A stretch of DNA of 64,000 bases from 55-13 sp037190145. Its GTDB lineage: Bacteria > Armatimonadota > Fimbriimonadia > Fimbriimonadales > Fimbriimonadaceae. Every line of letters begins with the position of its first letter. The stretch's first letter is position 1. The notes under the pieces are model-generated. The model was not told where the DNA came from, searched no databases, and saw nothing but the letters and a program-made list of their open reading frames with translations. The DNA lies in the NCBI GenBank assembly GCA_037190145.1, contig JBBCJU010000013.1, positions 62,001 to 126,000 on the forward strand, read 5' to 3'. Below, in pieces: positions 51,661 through 61,315 of the stretch. The position numbers were made by a program, and so were the translations under genes.

Positions 51661-53823
51661 ATAATCCCAGTCGACGTTATGGGTTTCCTTCGCACGCTTC
51701 TCAATAAACTCGCGGCGTGGTTCCACCTTATCACCCATTAGCTTCGAGAACATCACTTCAACTTCAGCTTCAAACTCTTTATCTAGCTTGACCTGAACCA
51801 ACTTTCGCTTATCAGGAGCCATTGTTGTTTCCTCAAGGTCCTCAGGATTCATTTCACCCAAACCTTTGAAGCGAGTAACTTGCAGGTTCTTCTTCCTAAG
51901 ACCCTTGATGATATCGTCTCGCTCGCCTTCCGTCATTGCATAGTGGCGCTCATTGGTGCCTGCCTTTACAACGAACAATGGTGGCTGAGCAAGATAGATA
52001 TGTCCCGCGGCAACAAGTGGTTTCATGTACCGATAGAAGAAGGTCAGCAACAAGGTTCGAATGTGCTCACCATCAACATCCGCGTCCGTCATGATAATGA
52101 CCTTTCCATAGCGGAGTTTAGAAAGATCAAACTCAATCTCTCTTTCCTTATCCTTCTTGCCCTTCTTCGTCGGCTCCGATAGCTCATAAGCCTTGGGCGC
52201 TCCATTTCCGTTACCGTTGGCGGTCATCTCCAGCTCAGGCTGGTCTTCTTCCAGAGACGCTGTGAGGTCAGCACGCCCCATGGTCAAGTCAACTCCTACA
52301 CCTAGAGCGGAGATCAGAGCCTTGATTTCTTCGTTATCAAGCGCCTTGTCAATTCGAGCTCGCTCAACGTTAAGAATCTTTCCTCTCAAGGGCAAAATCG
52401 CCTGAGTTTCTCGATCTCGCGCCTGCTTTGCGGAACCACCCGCTGAGTCACCCTCTACCAGGAACAACTCGCAACGCTCCATCTCCTTACTTCGACAATC
52501 GCTCAGCTTTCCTGGCAAGCCAAAGCTGTCCATCGCGTTGCCACGTCGAATACTCTCTGCCGCTTTCCGAGCCGCTTCACGCGCTCTCTGCGCTGTCACG
52601 ACTTTATCAATGATCCGCTTGGCTAGTTGAGGGTTCTCTTCAAAGAAAGTCATCAAACCATCGCCGACCAGCGAATTCGTTAAGCCTTGAACCTCTGGAG
52701 TCACCAACTTCACCTTGTCTTGTGAGTTATACGAGGGATTCTCTAGGCGTAGCGAAATAACCGCAGTTAGACCTTCACTGACATCGTCCGATGTGAAATT
52801 CGAATCTTTGCCTTCCTTCAAGAAGTTCATCTTCTTGGCATAGGCATTCATGGTTCGGGTTAATGCGGCGTTAAAACCGGATGCGTGCGTACCGCCATCT
52901 GGGTTATGGATATTGTTAGAAAACGCCAGCAACGTAAGAGAGTAACCATCGGTGTACTGCATGGCTACTTCCACCTCGGTGCTGTCCTTAATTCTTCGGA
53001 ACGAAATAACCGGGTGCAATGCATCCTTACTCTCGTTTAAGTCCTCAACCAACTGAGGAATACCTCGCTGATAGAAGAAGACCTCTGATCGCTCGGAGTC
53101 CTGTTCGTCGATGTATTCAAACTTAACCTTGGAGTTCAGATAAGCAAGCTCTCTCATTCGAGTCTTGAAAATATGAACGTCGTATTCCGTCTCAGTGAGA
53201 ACAGATGGGTCAGCAAACCAATGCTGTTTAGTTCCCGAAACTCCAGCTTCTATGGTGCCGACTTCATTAACTTCCGTTACCGGAATTCCCTTCTCGTATC
53301 GCTGGCGATAAACCTTCCCTTCGCGCTTAACGGTTGTCTCCATCCAAGCTGACAGTGCGTTAGTACAGGAAACACCTACGCCATGCAGGCCGCCAGAAGT
53401 CTTATATCCGCTACTATCTCCACCAAACTTACCGCCCGCGTGAAGAACAGTCATAACAACCTGTAGCGCGCTGACGCCCATCTTCTTATGAGTGTCCACG
53501 GGAATACCGCGACCGTTATCTTCAACGCTCACGGAGTTATCTGCATAAAGGGTTACCGTGATGTGGTCGCAGTGACCCGCCAAAGCTTCATCAACAGAGT
53601 TATCGATGACTTCGCGGAACATCTGGTGCAGACCACGCTTGCCATTGTCGCCCACATACATACCAGGGCGCTTTCGAACCGCTTCCAGACCTTCTAGAAC
53701 TTGGATCTGATTCGCGTTATAGTCACCCTCAACCTTCCCAACGATTTCATCGATATAGGAAGTCTGATCTTCGTTGGGCAGTTCGTTGTTTGGATCTTCA
53801 GGAAGTGGCGTATTCTCGGGCAT
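51658..53823 (-). CDS. gyrB: DNA gyrase subunit B
   Basis: ATPase and TOPRIM subunit of DNA gyrase, 721 aa from the ATG at 53823 (MPENTPLPED). A TTG at 53886 is also in frame, and GGAGGA lies 15 bases upstream of 53823. The GHKL ATPase has VIDNSVDEALAGHCD, VEDNGRGIPVDTH and GLHGVGVSCTNALS. TOPRIM has LVEGDSAGG and MTDADVDGEHIRTLL, and QVTRFKGLGEMNPEDLEE follows. A low-complexity insert of about 50 residues (with TANGNGNGAP and KKGKKDKERE) splits the TOPRIM domain before KLRYGKVIIM. It is not next to gyrA or recF. Confidence 0.95.
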   Translation of the reverse strand: MPENTPLPEDPNNELPNEDQTSYIDEIVGKVEGDYNANQIQVLEGLEAVRKRPGMYVGDNGKRGLHQMFREVIDNSVDEALAGHCDHITVTLYADNSVSVEDNGRGIPVDTHKKMGVSALQVVMTVLHAGGKFGGDSSGYKTSGGLHGVGVSCTNALSAWMETTVKREGKVYRQRYEKGIPVTEVNEVGTIEAGVSGTKQHWFADPSVLTETEYDVHIFKTRMRELAYLNSKVKFEYIDEQDSERSEVFFYQRGIPQLVEDLNESKDALHPVISFRRIKDSTEVEVAMQYTDGYSLTLLAFSNNIHNPDGGTHASGFNAALTRTMNAYAKKMNFLKEGKDSNFTSDDVSEGLTAVISLRLENPSYNSQDKVKLVTPEVQGLTNSLVGDGLMTFFEENPQLAKRIIDKVVTAQRAREAARKAAESIRRGNAMDSFGLPGKLSDCRSKEMERCELFLVEGDSAGGSAKQARDRETQAILPLRGKILNVERARIDKALDNEEIKALISALGVGVDLTMGRADLTASLEEDQPELEMTANGNGNGAPKAYELSEPTKKGKKDKEREIEFDLSKLRYGKVIIMTDADVDGEHIRTLLLTFFYRYMKPLVAAGHIYLAQPPLFVVKAGTNERHYAMTEGERDDIIKGLRKKNLQVTRFKGLGEMNPEDLEETTMAPDKRKLVQVKLDKEFEAEVEVMFSKLMGDKVEPRREFIEKRAKETHNVDWDY

Positions 53824-53982
53824 TCGGGTTAGCTCGCATCCTCCATTCTGGGATGTGCCAGGAGGCTGGGCACGACTTGCTGACAAGCCTAATTGAATCT
53901 AAATTCTACCTGATTACAGGACGATCTGCCGGGGCCAAATGCACCGGCAATGGTGCACAGACCCCCGGGGCCTCTTGCCAAA

Positions 53983-54915
53983 CTATTGATTTGTATCGTT
54001 CCAGCGGATCTGATCTTCCAAATCGCCTTCTACTTCCACCCGCCCTGCCAAGATGCATCGTCGGATGTGTCCACCCACTCGAATATGAGCGCCCGGGAGG
54101 ATCACTGAGTCCTCAATCACCCCGCAACTCACATGTGACTTTTCGCCGATAACAACTGAGTGGCCAACCGCTCCAATCACGTGCGCATTGTCTGCAACCA
54201 CATTTTCTTTTCCGATCAAATGCGCGGTCGTCTCCAAGAAGGAATCCAGAGTTCCGGTATCAAACCATGCTCCCTCATAGGTTCCAGCTAGTACCGATTC
54301 TCCCTTATCAATCAACGTTTGGATTGCGTCGGTGATCTCATACTCGCCCCGGGCACTGGGCTTAAGATCGGGCAGGACAGACCAAATCTGAGGGCCAAAA
54401 AAGTACAAGCCAGCCATGGCGTAATTAGATTCCGGCTCCTTTGGCTTCTCTACGAGCTTGACAATCTGCTCACCTTCTAGATTGGCCACCCCAAAGCGAG
54501 TAGGGTCATCCACCCACTTCACCAGGTTCAAATTGGCGCAACCTGAGGCCAAAAACCGCTCCGCATAGGGAGTTAAGGATTCCGAGTACATGGCATCGCC
54601 AAGATACAGACAGAAAGAATCGTCGCCCACAAACTCTTTTGCAAATCCTACGGCGTGAGCTAGCCCCTTCGGCTCTGTTTGCTTAACGTATGAAAGCCGC
54701 ACACCCAGGCTCGATCCATCGCCCAAGGCTTCCCGCATCTGGTCTTCATTCTCACCTACCACCAAACAGATTTCGCTGACTCCCATCTCCTTTAGGCGAT
54801 CAAAAGCGTAGTGCAGAGTTGGTCGATTGGCAATGGGAAGAAGTGGTTTGGCAATGTGTCGAGTAATCGGATAAAGACGGGTGCCCTTACCCGCCGCGAG
54901 AATAACGCCTTTCAT
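53983..54915 (-). CDS. Glucose-1-phosphate thymidylyltransferase-like nucleotidyltransferase
   Basis: A 310-aa sugar nucleotidyltransferase with the nucleotide loop AAGKGTRLYPITRHIAKPLL and the KP and GE motifs LVEKPKEPESNYAMAG and ARGEYEITDAIQTL. A short C-terminal hexapeptide tail follows (VVIGEKSHVSCGVIEDS; AHIRVGGHIRRCILAG). It resembles the long RmlA form that makes dTDP-glucose. Its substrate overlap with the enzyme at 1597 is not known. It converges with no gene and stands alone. Confidence 0.87.
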   Translation of the reverse strand: MKGVILAAGKGTRLYPITRHIAKPLLPIANRPTLHYAFDRLKEMGVSEICLVVGENEDQMREALGDGSSLGVRLSYVKQTEPKGLAHAVGFAKEFVGDDSFCLYLGDAMYSESLTPYAERFLASGCANLNLVKWVDDPTRFGVANLEGEQIVKLVEKPKEPESNYAMAGLYFFGPQIWSVLPDLKPSARGEYEITDAIQTLIDKGESVLAGTYEGAWFDTGTLDSFLETTAHLIGKENVVADNAHVIGAVGHSVVIGEKSHVSCGVIEDSVILPGAHIRVGGHIRRCILAGRVEVEGDLEDQIRWNDTNQ

Positions 54916-54947
54916 CGTTTCCGAGTTTACGGTACATTGATTGCGAA

Positions 54948-56186
54948 ATGCCGCGTTGCGGAAACCATGGATGGTTGCCTTTCGCCGGTCTAGCGATTTT
55001 GCTTACCGGATGCTCTGCCCCGCCCCCTCCCCAGTTTGAGGTTTGGGCACCGCAAGAAGCCGCCTATACCCCCTCACCAAACTCGGGGAACGCCTATGAT
55101 GGCTATGTAGTCGCCGCTCGGGAGGCTGAATCCTTGGCTGGAGAATTATCGGCTTATGTTTCCTTCGCCGGGAAGCATAAGTCATCCTTGATGAAAAGGA
55201 TTGCCCCAGCCGTTCAAAAAATGCGAAAGGCAGCAGACCTTTCCTGTGATGTGCGCTTTGTCACACCCACACCCTTCGCTCCTGCCCCCAATCACAGTGG
55301 ATGGAGACTGATTCGTTACAGCTTGATTTGGCAGCTTGAAGAAGCCGTTGCAAAAGGGGATTTTGATTCTGCGATTGGTTTGGTGGTAGTCGCCACAAAG
55401 ATTGGTTTTGACCTGACCGGGGGTGCCGCCGCAGATGCGGATCTTGGTCTGCAATATGTAGATGAAGCGCGACGCACCATTGCTCCCTATATCCAAGATT
55501 TAAGTCAGGTTCAGCTTTCCCGCCTTACGACAGGGCTCAAAAAAGCTCTAGGGGCTCTCCCAACTTTTGATCGGATCGCTCAGAACGAAGGAAAGAACTA
55601 TCGTCGTGCCATCCAATGGGTACAAGACAACTATCAAGGAAACAAGTTTGAAGAGATCGATTCAGTCTTAGGAACGTCGGTCCGTGATGCAGTGACTTAC
55701 TTGAAGCAGGTAAAAAAAGACGATACGCAAAAGCGTCCGGCATACTTCCAAGGATTCGCTGACGAAGCAGAGCAAGTGGTTGACTGGCAGACCGCCCAAG
55801 CCGCCTTGGCCGTGGTCAAACGAAAAGCGGACAAAGAAATGCCATTAGCTAAAGAACGGCCTTGGCGAAGATTTTCGGCTTCCCTTTTCACAACCTTGAG
55901 ACCCATCCTTAGCCGGTACGATGCCACCCTAGCCAGAACCCGGCTTTTGATCTTAACCGGAGAAATTCATAGGCAGATAAAGGCCGCACGCAAAGCCCCT
56001 AGCTCTCTTTCGGCCTTTAGCCAAGACCTCACAATCGATCCATACAGTGGGCAGCTGTTCAAATACCGGGCAAACAACATGGAATTCTTCATCTACAGCG
56101 TAGGAAGCAACTTCCAAGATGATCAAGCCAGCACCGATTCCACATATTCTGTTCCTGACTTAACTCTCGAAACGTCCCGGCGTTAA
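54948..56186 (+). CDS. Lipoprotein of unknown function
   Basis: A 412-aa protein with a lipoprotein signal: GLAILLTGC, in which Cys22 is the lipidation site, followed by a Pro-rich SAPPPPQFEVWAP linker. The remainder is mostly alpha-helical (many Ala, Leu and Lys), with WQLEEAVAKGDFDSAIGLVV and RPILSRYDATLARTRLLIL. The C-terminus (DLTIDPYSGQLFKYRANN, FIYSVGSNFQDDQ) resembles the end of proteins in planctomycete-like lineages with similar lipoproteins. It is a likely Lgt substrate. No family is recognised. Confidence 0.75.
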   Translation: MPRCGNHGWLPFAGLAILLTGCSAPPPPQFEVWAPQEAAYTPSPNSGNAYDGYVVAAREAESLAGELSAYVSFAGKHKSSLMKRIAPAVQKMRKAADLSCDVRFVTPTPFAPAPNHSGWRLIRYSLIWQLEEAVAKGDFDSAIGLVVVATKIGFDLTGGAAADADLGLQYVDEARRTIAPYIQDLSQVQLSRLTTGLKKALGALPTFDRIAQNEGKNYRRAIQWVQDNYQGNKFEEIDSVLGTSVRDAVTYLKQVKKDDTQKRPAYFQGFADEAEQVVDWQTAQAALAVVKRKADKEMPLAKERPWRRFSASLFTTLRPILSRYDATLARTRLLILTGEIHRQIKAARKAPSSLSAFSQDLTIDPYSGQLFKYRANNMEFFIYSVGSNFQDDQASTDSTYSVPDLTLETSRR

Positions 56187-56274
56187 CCCCTGAACCCCAA
56201 AAACGTCGTCCATAAAGAACGGATTTGGGCGGCTGGGTTCATCCCCGTTCACCAGTTCAGCCCGGTCCGTTATC

Positions 56275-56709
56275 TCAGACTCCAATAAACTTGGCTCGAT
56301 CTTCTTTTGAAGGGATTCGACAAGAGTCACGCTTGCCAAAAATCCGGTACCGCATCTTAGCCACTAGGTCATATCCAAGATCCCTTACAAACCGTGGCAA
56401 AACTCCAACCAAGGTTGCCCAAAACCTCACACCGCCATCCAAGTTCTTGCCGATTTTTACTGCGGCGCTCGACTTCTGTAGAACCTGCTCTGTGGGTAAA
56501 CCTTGGTCTACAAGCAAGTAAAGGGTGTTTAACTCTTTTGGATCTCTACCATGCTTCGGCAAAATCTGCTCCGCAAGATCGCTTTGAAGCGGAGCAAACT
56601 GGAACCGGTTGCGCCCGCGATCTCGATCCAAAACAAATTGAACCGTGTGGTCGCAAAATCCACAAAGCCCGTCGTAAAACACGATCATCGGAGTGGTTGC
56701 CGGTTTCAC
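56275..56709 (-). CDS. DCC-family thiol-disulfide oxidoreductase (DUF393)
   Basis: A 144-aa protein with the DUF393 signature FYDGLCGFCDHTVQFVLDRD; the CxxC pair is Cys16 and Cys19. A later FAPLQSDLAEQIL fits the family. Members are small soluble oxidoreductases of unknown client. The start is GTG at 56709, with GGAAG 7 bases before; M8 (56688) is an alternative. It lies alone between two plus-strand genes. Confidence 0.87.
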   Translation of the reverse strand: MKPATTPMIVFYDGLCGFCDHTVQFVLDRDRGRNRFQFAPLQSDLAEQILPKHGRDPKELNTLYLLVDQGLPTEQVLQKSSAAVKIGKNLDGGVRFWATLVGVLPRFVRDLGYDLVAKMRYRIFGKRDSCRIPSKEDRAKFIGV

Positions 56710-56859
56710 CTTGGTTCTTCCTACGTTGATATTATGGGTTTATCTGAGCCAAAGCCCCTAGTCCCATTTGTAAAGCACTGGCACATTCTCTATATTCAGT
56801 AGCACCTAAAACCTAAAACCCTCAACCTAACACCGCGAATGGGTTATGCTTTCAGGCCG

Positions 56860-58248
56860 ATGAGGAAGCTCTGGGGTGGCGCATTTGCCGAAGATTCGAA
56901 CGCACTGGTGAATCGATTTGGACAATCGATTCATACCGACCTTAATTTCTGGCAAGAAGACCTGATTGGGTCTGTCGCTCATGCTCGAATGCTCGGCGCA
57001 GTTGGAATCATTACGCCCGAGGAATCCGCAACCCTCATCCGCGGCCTAGAGAAAATTCACGATGAAGGCCCTGAAGCCCTTCCTCAAGATGTAGAAGACA
57101 TCCACACCGCCATTGAAGTGAAGCTAGGCGAGATCGTGGGAGATGTAGCGGGCAAGCTACATACGGCTCGCAGTCGAAACGACCAAGTCGCCACGGATAC
57201 GCGCCTTTATCTCCACAACGAGTTGATCGAACTCTTCGACCTCCTCAAGAAGTTGCAGGGGCTTCTCCTTAAGCAAGGCTCGAAGTATCGAGACGCATTG
57301 ATGCCGGGGTGGACGCACCAACAACGTGCTCAACCCATCACCCTTGGTTTCCACCTGATGGCGCACTTCTGGGCAATCCAGCGGCATGGTTGGCGAGCTG
57401 AACGTTTGTTTGAGCTTGCAAACTATTCGCCACTGGGATCAGCCGCGCTTGCCGGAACGAGTTTCCCAATTGACCGAGAAATGACTTCCCAGGAACTCGG
57501 ATTTCTTGGCCCAATTCCGAACGCACTGGATGCCACAAGTGACCGTTCTTACATTCTGGATGCGCTCCACATCTGCGCTGGGCTTATGGTCGACCTCAGC
57601 CGAATCAGTCAAGAACTTGTTCTTTGGTCCGGACGCGAGTTTGGATTCGTGTCTCTATCAGACTCGATGACGACCGGCTCATCTATCATGCCGCAAAAGC
57701 GCAATCCAGATATGGCCGAACTTATCCGCGGACGTGCGGGGCGAGTTATCGCAAACTGGGTGACTCTGGCAACCACCATGAAAGCTTTACCTCTGGGCTA
57801 TAACCGAGACACCCAGGATGATAAGCCTCCCCTGTTTGACTCGATGGGCAAGGTTAAAGATGCAATCCAACTTGTACACCTGATGATTGAATCCGCGACT
57901 TGGAACCTCGATCGAATGCGAGATGCGGTTTACGGAGACTTTTCTACCGCCACTGATCTGGCTGACTTCTTGGCTTCGATAGGGATGCCCTTCCGGCAAG
58001 CTCATGAAGTCGTTGGGAAGGTAGTCCGAGGATGCTTGGCCAAGAATTGGGTGCTGGAAGATTTGGACGAAGCAAAGCTACAGGAGATTTGTCCAGAGGT
58101 TCCAGCCTCTGCTCTTTCGGTTCTGAAAGCGGAAGGGAGTGTGAAGCGACGTAATTCTCTCGGGGCACCGGGCCCAGAGGCAATGGAAAAGCAATTGGGA
58201 CATGCCCAATGGATTCTAGAATGCGAAGGCTTCCCTAAGATCGCGTAA
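56860..58248 (+). CDS. argH: Argininosuccinate lyase
   Basis: The last arginine-pathway enzyme, cleaving argininosuccinate into arginine and fumarate. I start at the ATG at 56860 (462 aa, MRKLWGGAFAED), with AGG just upstream; an ATG at 56839 adds seven residues. It shows DVEDIHTAIEVKL, ARSRNDQVATDTRLYL, HQQRAQPITLGFHL and the signature GSSIMPQKRNPDMAELIRGR. It is isolated from other arg genes. Confidence 0.96.
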   Translation: MRKLWGGAFAEDSNALVNRFGQSIHTDLNFWQEDLIGSVAHARMLGAVGIITPEESATLIRGLEKIHDEGPEALPQDVEDIHTAIEVKLGEIVGDVAGKLHTARSRNDQVATDTRLYLHNELIELFDLLKKLQGLLLKQGSKYRDALMPGWTHQQRAQPITLGFHLMAHFWAIQRHGWRAERLFELANYSPLGSAALAGTSFPIDREMTSQELGFLGPIPNALDATSDRSYILDALHICAGLMVDLSRISQELVLWSGREFGFVSLSDSMTTGSSIMPQKRNPDMAELIRGRAGRVIANWVTLATTMKALPLGYNRDTQDDKPPLFDSMGKVKDAIQLVHLMIESATWNLDRMRDAVYGDFSTATDLADFLASIGMPFRQAHEVVGKVVRGCLAKNWVLEDLDEAKLQEICPEVPASALSVLKAEGSVKRRNSLGAPGPEAMEKQLGHAQWILECEGFPKIA

Positions 58249-58265
58249 CCATCTAGAATGAATTC

Positions 58266-58814
58266 ATGACAAACGTCAACGCAGAGATATCTAGTTTGAC
58301 CCGAGAACTGGAAAGCCTAAAGAAGAGGATCGCAGAACTAAGGCGCCAAACCACGGAGCCCGTTAAAAACTATGTTCTGGACTCCATGGAAGGTCCAAAA
58401 TCTCTGTCTGACTTCTTCGGCGATAAAGATGAGCTCGTCGTCGTTCACAACATGGGACAAGCCTGTAACTACTGCTCCCTATGGGCGGATGGATTAACAG
58501 GGTTTACCAAGCACATCCAGACTCGTGCCGGATTTGTTCTCGTAAGTGCGGATCCGATTGAGCGACTCTCCTTGACGGCTGACAGACGCGGGTGGAATTT
58601 TCCAATCGCTAGTAACGGTGAAAGCGGCTTCGCAGTCGATATGGGTTTTGAAGGGGCTGATGGGCCAGGGCCAGGCATCTCCGCATTTACTCGGCGAGAT
58701 GGGCAGATTTATCGTCACGGCTGGTCGGAGCTCGGTCCCGGCGATGAGTTTTGCTCCATCTGGGGCATTTGGGATCTGTTTCCAACCGGAGATGCGGGCT
58801 GGGAACCTAAGTAG
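58266..58814 (+). CDS. DUF899-family thioredoxin-like protein
   Basis: A 182-aa protein of the DUF899 group. A coiled N-terminus (residues 1-33) precedes a thioredoxin-like core with VVVHNMGQACNYCSLWADGL, in which the Cys pair is CNYC, and SADPIERLSLTADRRGWNFP. Members are often annotated as thioredoxin family but lack a clear enzymatic assignment. It lies 17 bases after argH. Confidence 0.82.
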   Translation: MTNVNAEISSLTRELESLKKRIAELRRQTTEPVKNYVLDSMEGPKSLSDFFGDKDELVVVHNMGQACNYCSLWADGLTGFTKHIQTRAGFVLVSADPIERLSLTADRRGWNFPIASNGESGFAVDMGFEGADGPGPGISAFTRRDGQIYRHGWSELGPGDEFCSIWGIWDLFPTGDAGWEPK

Positions 58815-58826
58815 AACCATCCGCCC

Positions 58827-59774
58827 ATGTCGATAGAAATCGCTCCTTGTGCGTTTCACCGCCATCCAGTGGAAGTCTTGCGGGCAACGATGCCCCGGGA
58901 GGCGATCGGAAAAGTTAAATTTGCGCGCCAAGTGTTACTGGATCCCAATTTTCGTCCCGAAGGTTCTCTCTTAGCCAAGCAGAATGGAGTTCCTGTTGGC
59001 TACATCCTAGCGATGACAAGACAGACTCCTTTGGAGAATGCACCAGACGACTCTGACCGCGGCTACATCACCCTATTCGGTGTCGTGCCTTCTGCACAAG
59101 GTAGAGGTGTTGGGCAGAAACTGTTAGCTGCCGCGGAACAATACTTGATCAACCAAGGCAAGCGTCAGATCTCGATTTCAGCTTATGCTCCCGGCTATTT
59201 CATTCCAGGAGTAGATATTGGAGCCTATGAATCTGGACTTCATTTCTTGCTGAAACGAGGCTACACCGAAGTGTATCGTCCCATTTCGATGGAAGCTTCA
59301 CTTTGGGATACTCAGACTCCCCAGTGGGTGATGGATCGAGAGGCGCTACATCGTTCCGAAGGTATCGCTTACTCAGACTTTACCCAGGCTCTGATCCATC
59401 CTCTCATTACATTTGCACAAAGAGAGTTTGCTGGAGATTGGGTTCGGGTCGCCCGACAAACGGCTCTGAAGATTCTCGATGGGGACAGTCCGGCTCGATT
59501 GCAGATCGCTCTTGATAATCAAACATCGGAGCCAAGGGTCGTTGGCTATGCGCATCATGAAGGAGAACGATTTGGACCCATCGGGGTGGATTCTCAGTAC
59601 CGAGGGCGAGGCATTGGTCAGGTTCTGATGTACCGGACACTGAAGGCTCAACGTGAATCCGGTCTTCGCACTGCGTGGTTTCTATGGTCCGATGACAAAA
59701 CAGCGGACCGGCTCTACAATGAAGCCGGATTCAAAATCGCTCGTCGATTCGCGCTTTTGCGCAAAGAAATCTAA
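58827..59774 (+). CDS. Tandem GNAT acetyltransferase
   Basis: A 315-aa protein with two GNAT domains. The first has LFGVVPSAQGRGVGQKLLAAAE with the acetyl-CoA loop QGRGVG; the second has IGVDSQYRGRGIGQVLMYRTL with the loop RGRGIG, and ends in DRLYNEAGFKIARRFALL. Such proteins acetylate small amines or peptides; the substrate is unknown. It is 12 bases after the DUF899 gene and 21 before the PIG-L gene, so the three are probably one transcript. Confidence 0.88.
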   Translation: MSIEIAPCAFHRHPVEVLRATMPREAIGKVKFARQVLLDPNFRPEGSLLAKQNGVPVGYILAMTRQTPLENAPDDSDRGYITLFGVVPSAQGRGVGQKLLAAAEQYLINQGKRQISISAYAPGYFIPGVDIGAYESGLHFLLKRGYTEVYRPISMEASLWDTQTPQWVMDREALHRSEGIAYSDFTQALIHPLITFAQREFAGDWVRVARQTALKILDGDSPARLQIALDNQTSEPRVVGYAHHEGERFGPIGVDSQYRGRGIGQVLMYRTLKAQRESGLRTAWFLWSDDKTADRLYNEAGFKIARRFALLRKEI

Positions 59775-59795
59775 GTTCATTCCGTCCTACACCTT

Positions 59796-60494
59796 ATGTC
59801 TGTTGACATCTTGGCTATCGGTGCCCACATGGGTGATGAAATTGCATGGGGGATTGCCCTTGCCGCCCAAAAGCGACAAGGAGCTTCCATCGGCATGCTC
59901 CATCTGACGCCCGGTGAGAAGGGACATAAAACAATGTCTCCTGCCGACTATGCTCGCCAAAAGCATGAAGAGGCGCCGCAGTGTGCGGAGATATTAGGGG
60001 CCAAGCTTTGGACCCTTGACTACAAAGATGGGGAGCTACCCGTCAATGATGAAGTCAAGTTTCAGATTTGCGATGTCATCCGAGAAGCCAAACCGAAGCT
60101 AATCATCACTCATTGGTCCGGGAGTATGCACAAGGACCATACAGCGGCGGCTGAGAATCTGCCCGATGCGATCTTTTATGCTGCATTGCCTGCTTTTGCC
60201 CGATCCCTGCCGAACCATGCCTGCTACCGCTACCTTCACGGTGAGAATTGGGAAGACCAAAGAGGATACGTTCCTGAAACCTTCTTAGAGGTCACTGCGG
60301 AAGACTTAGAAACATACGAGCGTGCGATGCTCTGCTATGAATTATTCCGAGGCGGAATATCCACATTTCCCTACTTGGAATACTACAAGTCCTTGGCCCG
60401 GACACGAGGCTGTGAAATTGGTGCTCAATACGCAGTCACCTTTGCGGTGCCTCCAGAACAACGTCGCCGGCGAACCAAGTCTTTGCTTGGCTAA
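59796..60494 (+). CDS. PIG-L/LmbE-family deacetylase-like protein
   Basis: A 232-aa zinc-dependent deacetylase-like protein. The N-terminal motif reads GAHMGDEIAWG where the family has AHPDDE: His11 and Asp14 remain as likely zinc ligands, but the first Asp (the general base in MshB) is replaced by Gly13. The later zinc ligand is in HKDHTAAA. Members remove acetyl from sugars, for example in bacillithiol or mycothiol synthesis; activity here is uncertain. It follows the GNAT gene. Confidence 0.85.
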   Translation: MSVDILAIGAHMGDEIAWGIALAAQKRQGASIGMLHLTPGEKGHKTMSPADYARQKHEEAPQCAEILGAKLWTLDYKDGELPVNDEVKFQICDVIREAKPKLIITHWSGSMHKDHTAAAENLPDAIFYAALPAFARSLPNHACYRYLHGENWEDQRGYVPETFLEVTAEDLETYERAMLCYELFRGGISTFPYLEYYKSLARTRGCEIGAQYAVTFAVPPEQRRRRTKSLLG

Positions 60495-60502
60495 CGAGAC
60501 AC

Positions 60503-60534
60503 CACCCAACCGACTGTTCAGGTTCGGTTGGGTG
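60503..60534. terminator. 11-bp hairpin between convergent genes
   Basis: CACCCAACCGA and TCGGTTGGGTG pair perfectly around a 10-base loop, between the stops at 60494 and 60543. Only a weak A/T run follows on the plus strand, so this is an atypical bidirectional terminator. Confidence 0.5.
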
Positions 60535-60542
60535 ACTAAAAA

Positions 60543-61310
60543 TTACAGACCGAGTTGCGCTCGCACATCCCGGGGATGATCCGTGATGATAAAGTTCACT
60601 TTGAGTGATTTCAGTCTGTCCACTTCGGGTCCCGGAGGAACGGTCCACACGAAAACTGGAACCTTGCGCTCATGGGCCGCTTTTACAAGCTCCGGAGTGA
60701 CATTCGAGAAATGAAATCCGACCCCATTAGAGCCAAGCTCTTTCGCTCGGTCTAGAGTTGGAATATAGTCCGCAGGTGTCAGCCTCTTACCGACCAACCA
60801 AACAGAGAAGTAACGGGAATCCAGCTTTTCCGTTTCCTGGATATGCTTTTCTCCGAATGAAAAAATGATGGACTGATCCAGCATTTTCTCACGATTGAGA
60901 AGATCAAGCATCGGCTTTTCAATGCCTTCGCCGCCCTTAACCTCTACAACCAGCACAATCCGATCTTTCGTGACCTTTACAAGATCCGCGAGGTTAGGAA
61001 TGCCCGCCGCTTTCATGGTTGCCCATGGCGTTTTGGCCACTTCACCCTTCAGGCCGGTGGTTCTATCCAAAGTCTTATCGTGCATCACCACCATCTCGCC
61101 ATCTTGGCTAAGGTGAATATCACACTCTGTTGCCACCGCTTTGCAAGCAATAGCTTCTTCAAAGCTAGGAAGCGTGTTCTCAGGTTTGTAAGCCGCTGCG
61201 CCTCGGTGTCCGATGACCAGAGTCTTCTTCCAAGACTCAGCGACTATTGATTGGGTACTGGGTTTGGCAGAAGCCATCATGGCGATGGCTCCCAGCATAC
61301 ATAGGCTCAT
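60543..61310 (-). CDS. Glycerophosphodiester phosphodiesterase
   Basis: A 255-aa exported enzyme hydrolysing glycerophosphodiesters to glycerol-3-phosphate and an alcohol. A hydrophobic N-terminus (LCMLGAIAMMASA) is the likely signal. The TIM-barrel motifs are GHRGAAAYKPENTLPSFEEA, ECDIHLSQDGEMVVMHD with Glu, Asp and His active-site residues, and VEVKGGEG. The start is ATG at 61310. It is 5 bases downstream of the pseudopilin stop. Confidence 0.9.
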   Translation of the reverse strand: MSLCMLGAIAMMASAKPSTQSIVAESWKKTLVIGHRGAAAYKPENTLPSFEEAIACKAVATECDIHLSQDGEMVVMHDKTLDRTTGLKGEVAKTPWATMKAAGIPNLADLVKVTKDRIVLVVEVKGGEGIEKPMLDLLNREKMLDQSIIFSFGEKHIQETEKLDSRYFSVWLVGKRLTPADYIPTLDRAKELGSNGVGFHFSNVTPELVKAAHERKVPVFVWTVPPGPEVDRLKSLKVNFIITDHPRDVRAQLGL

Positions 61311-61315
61311 AGTTC

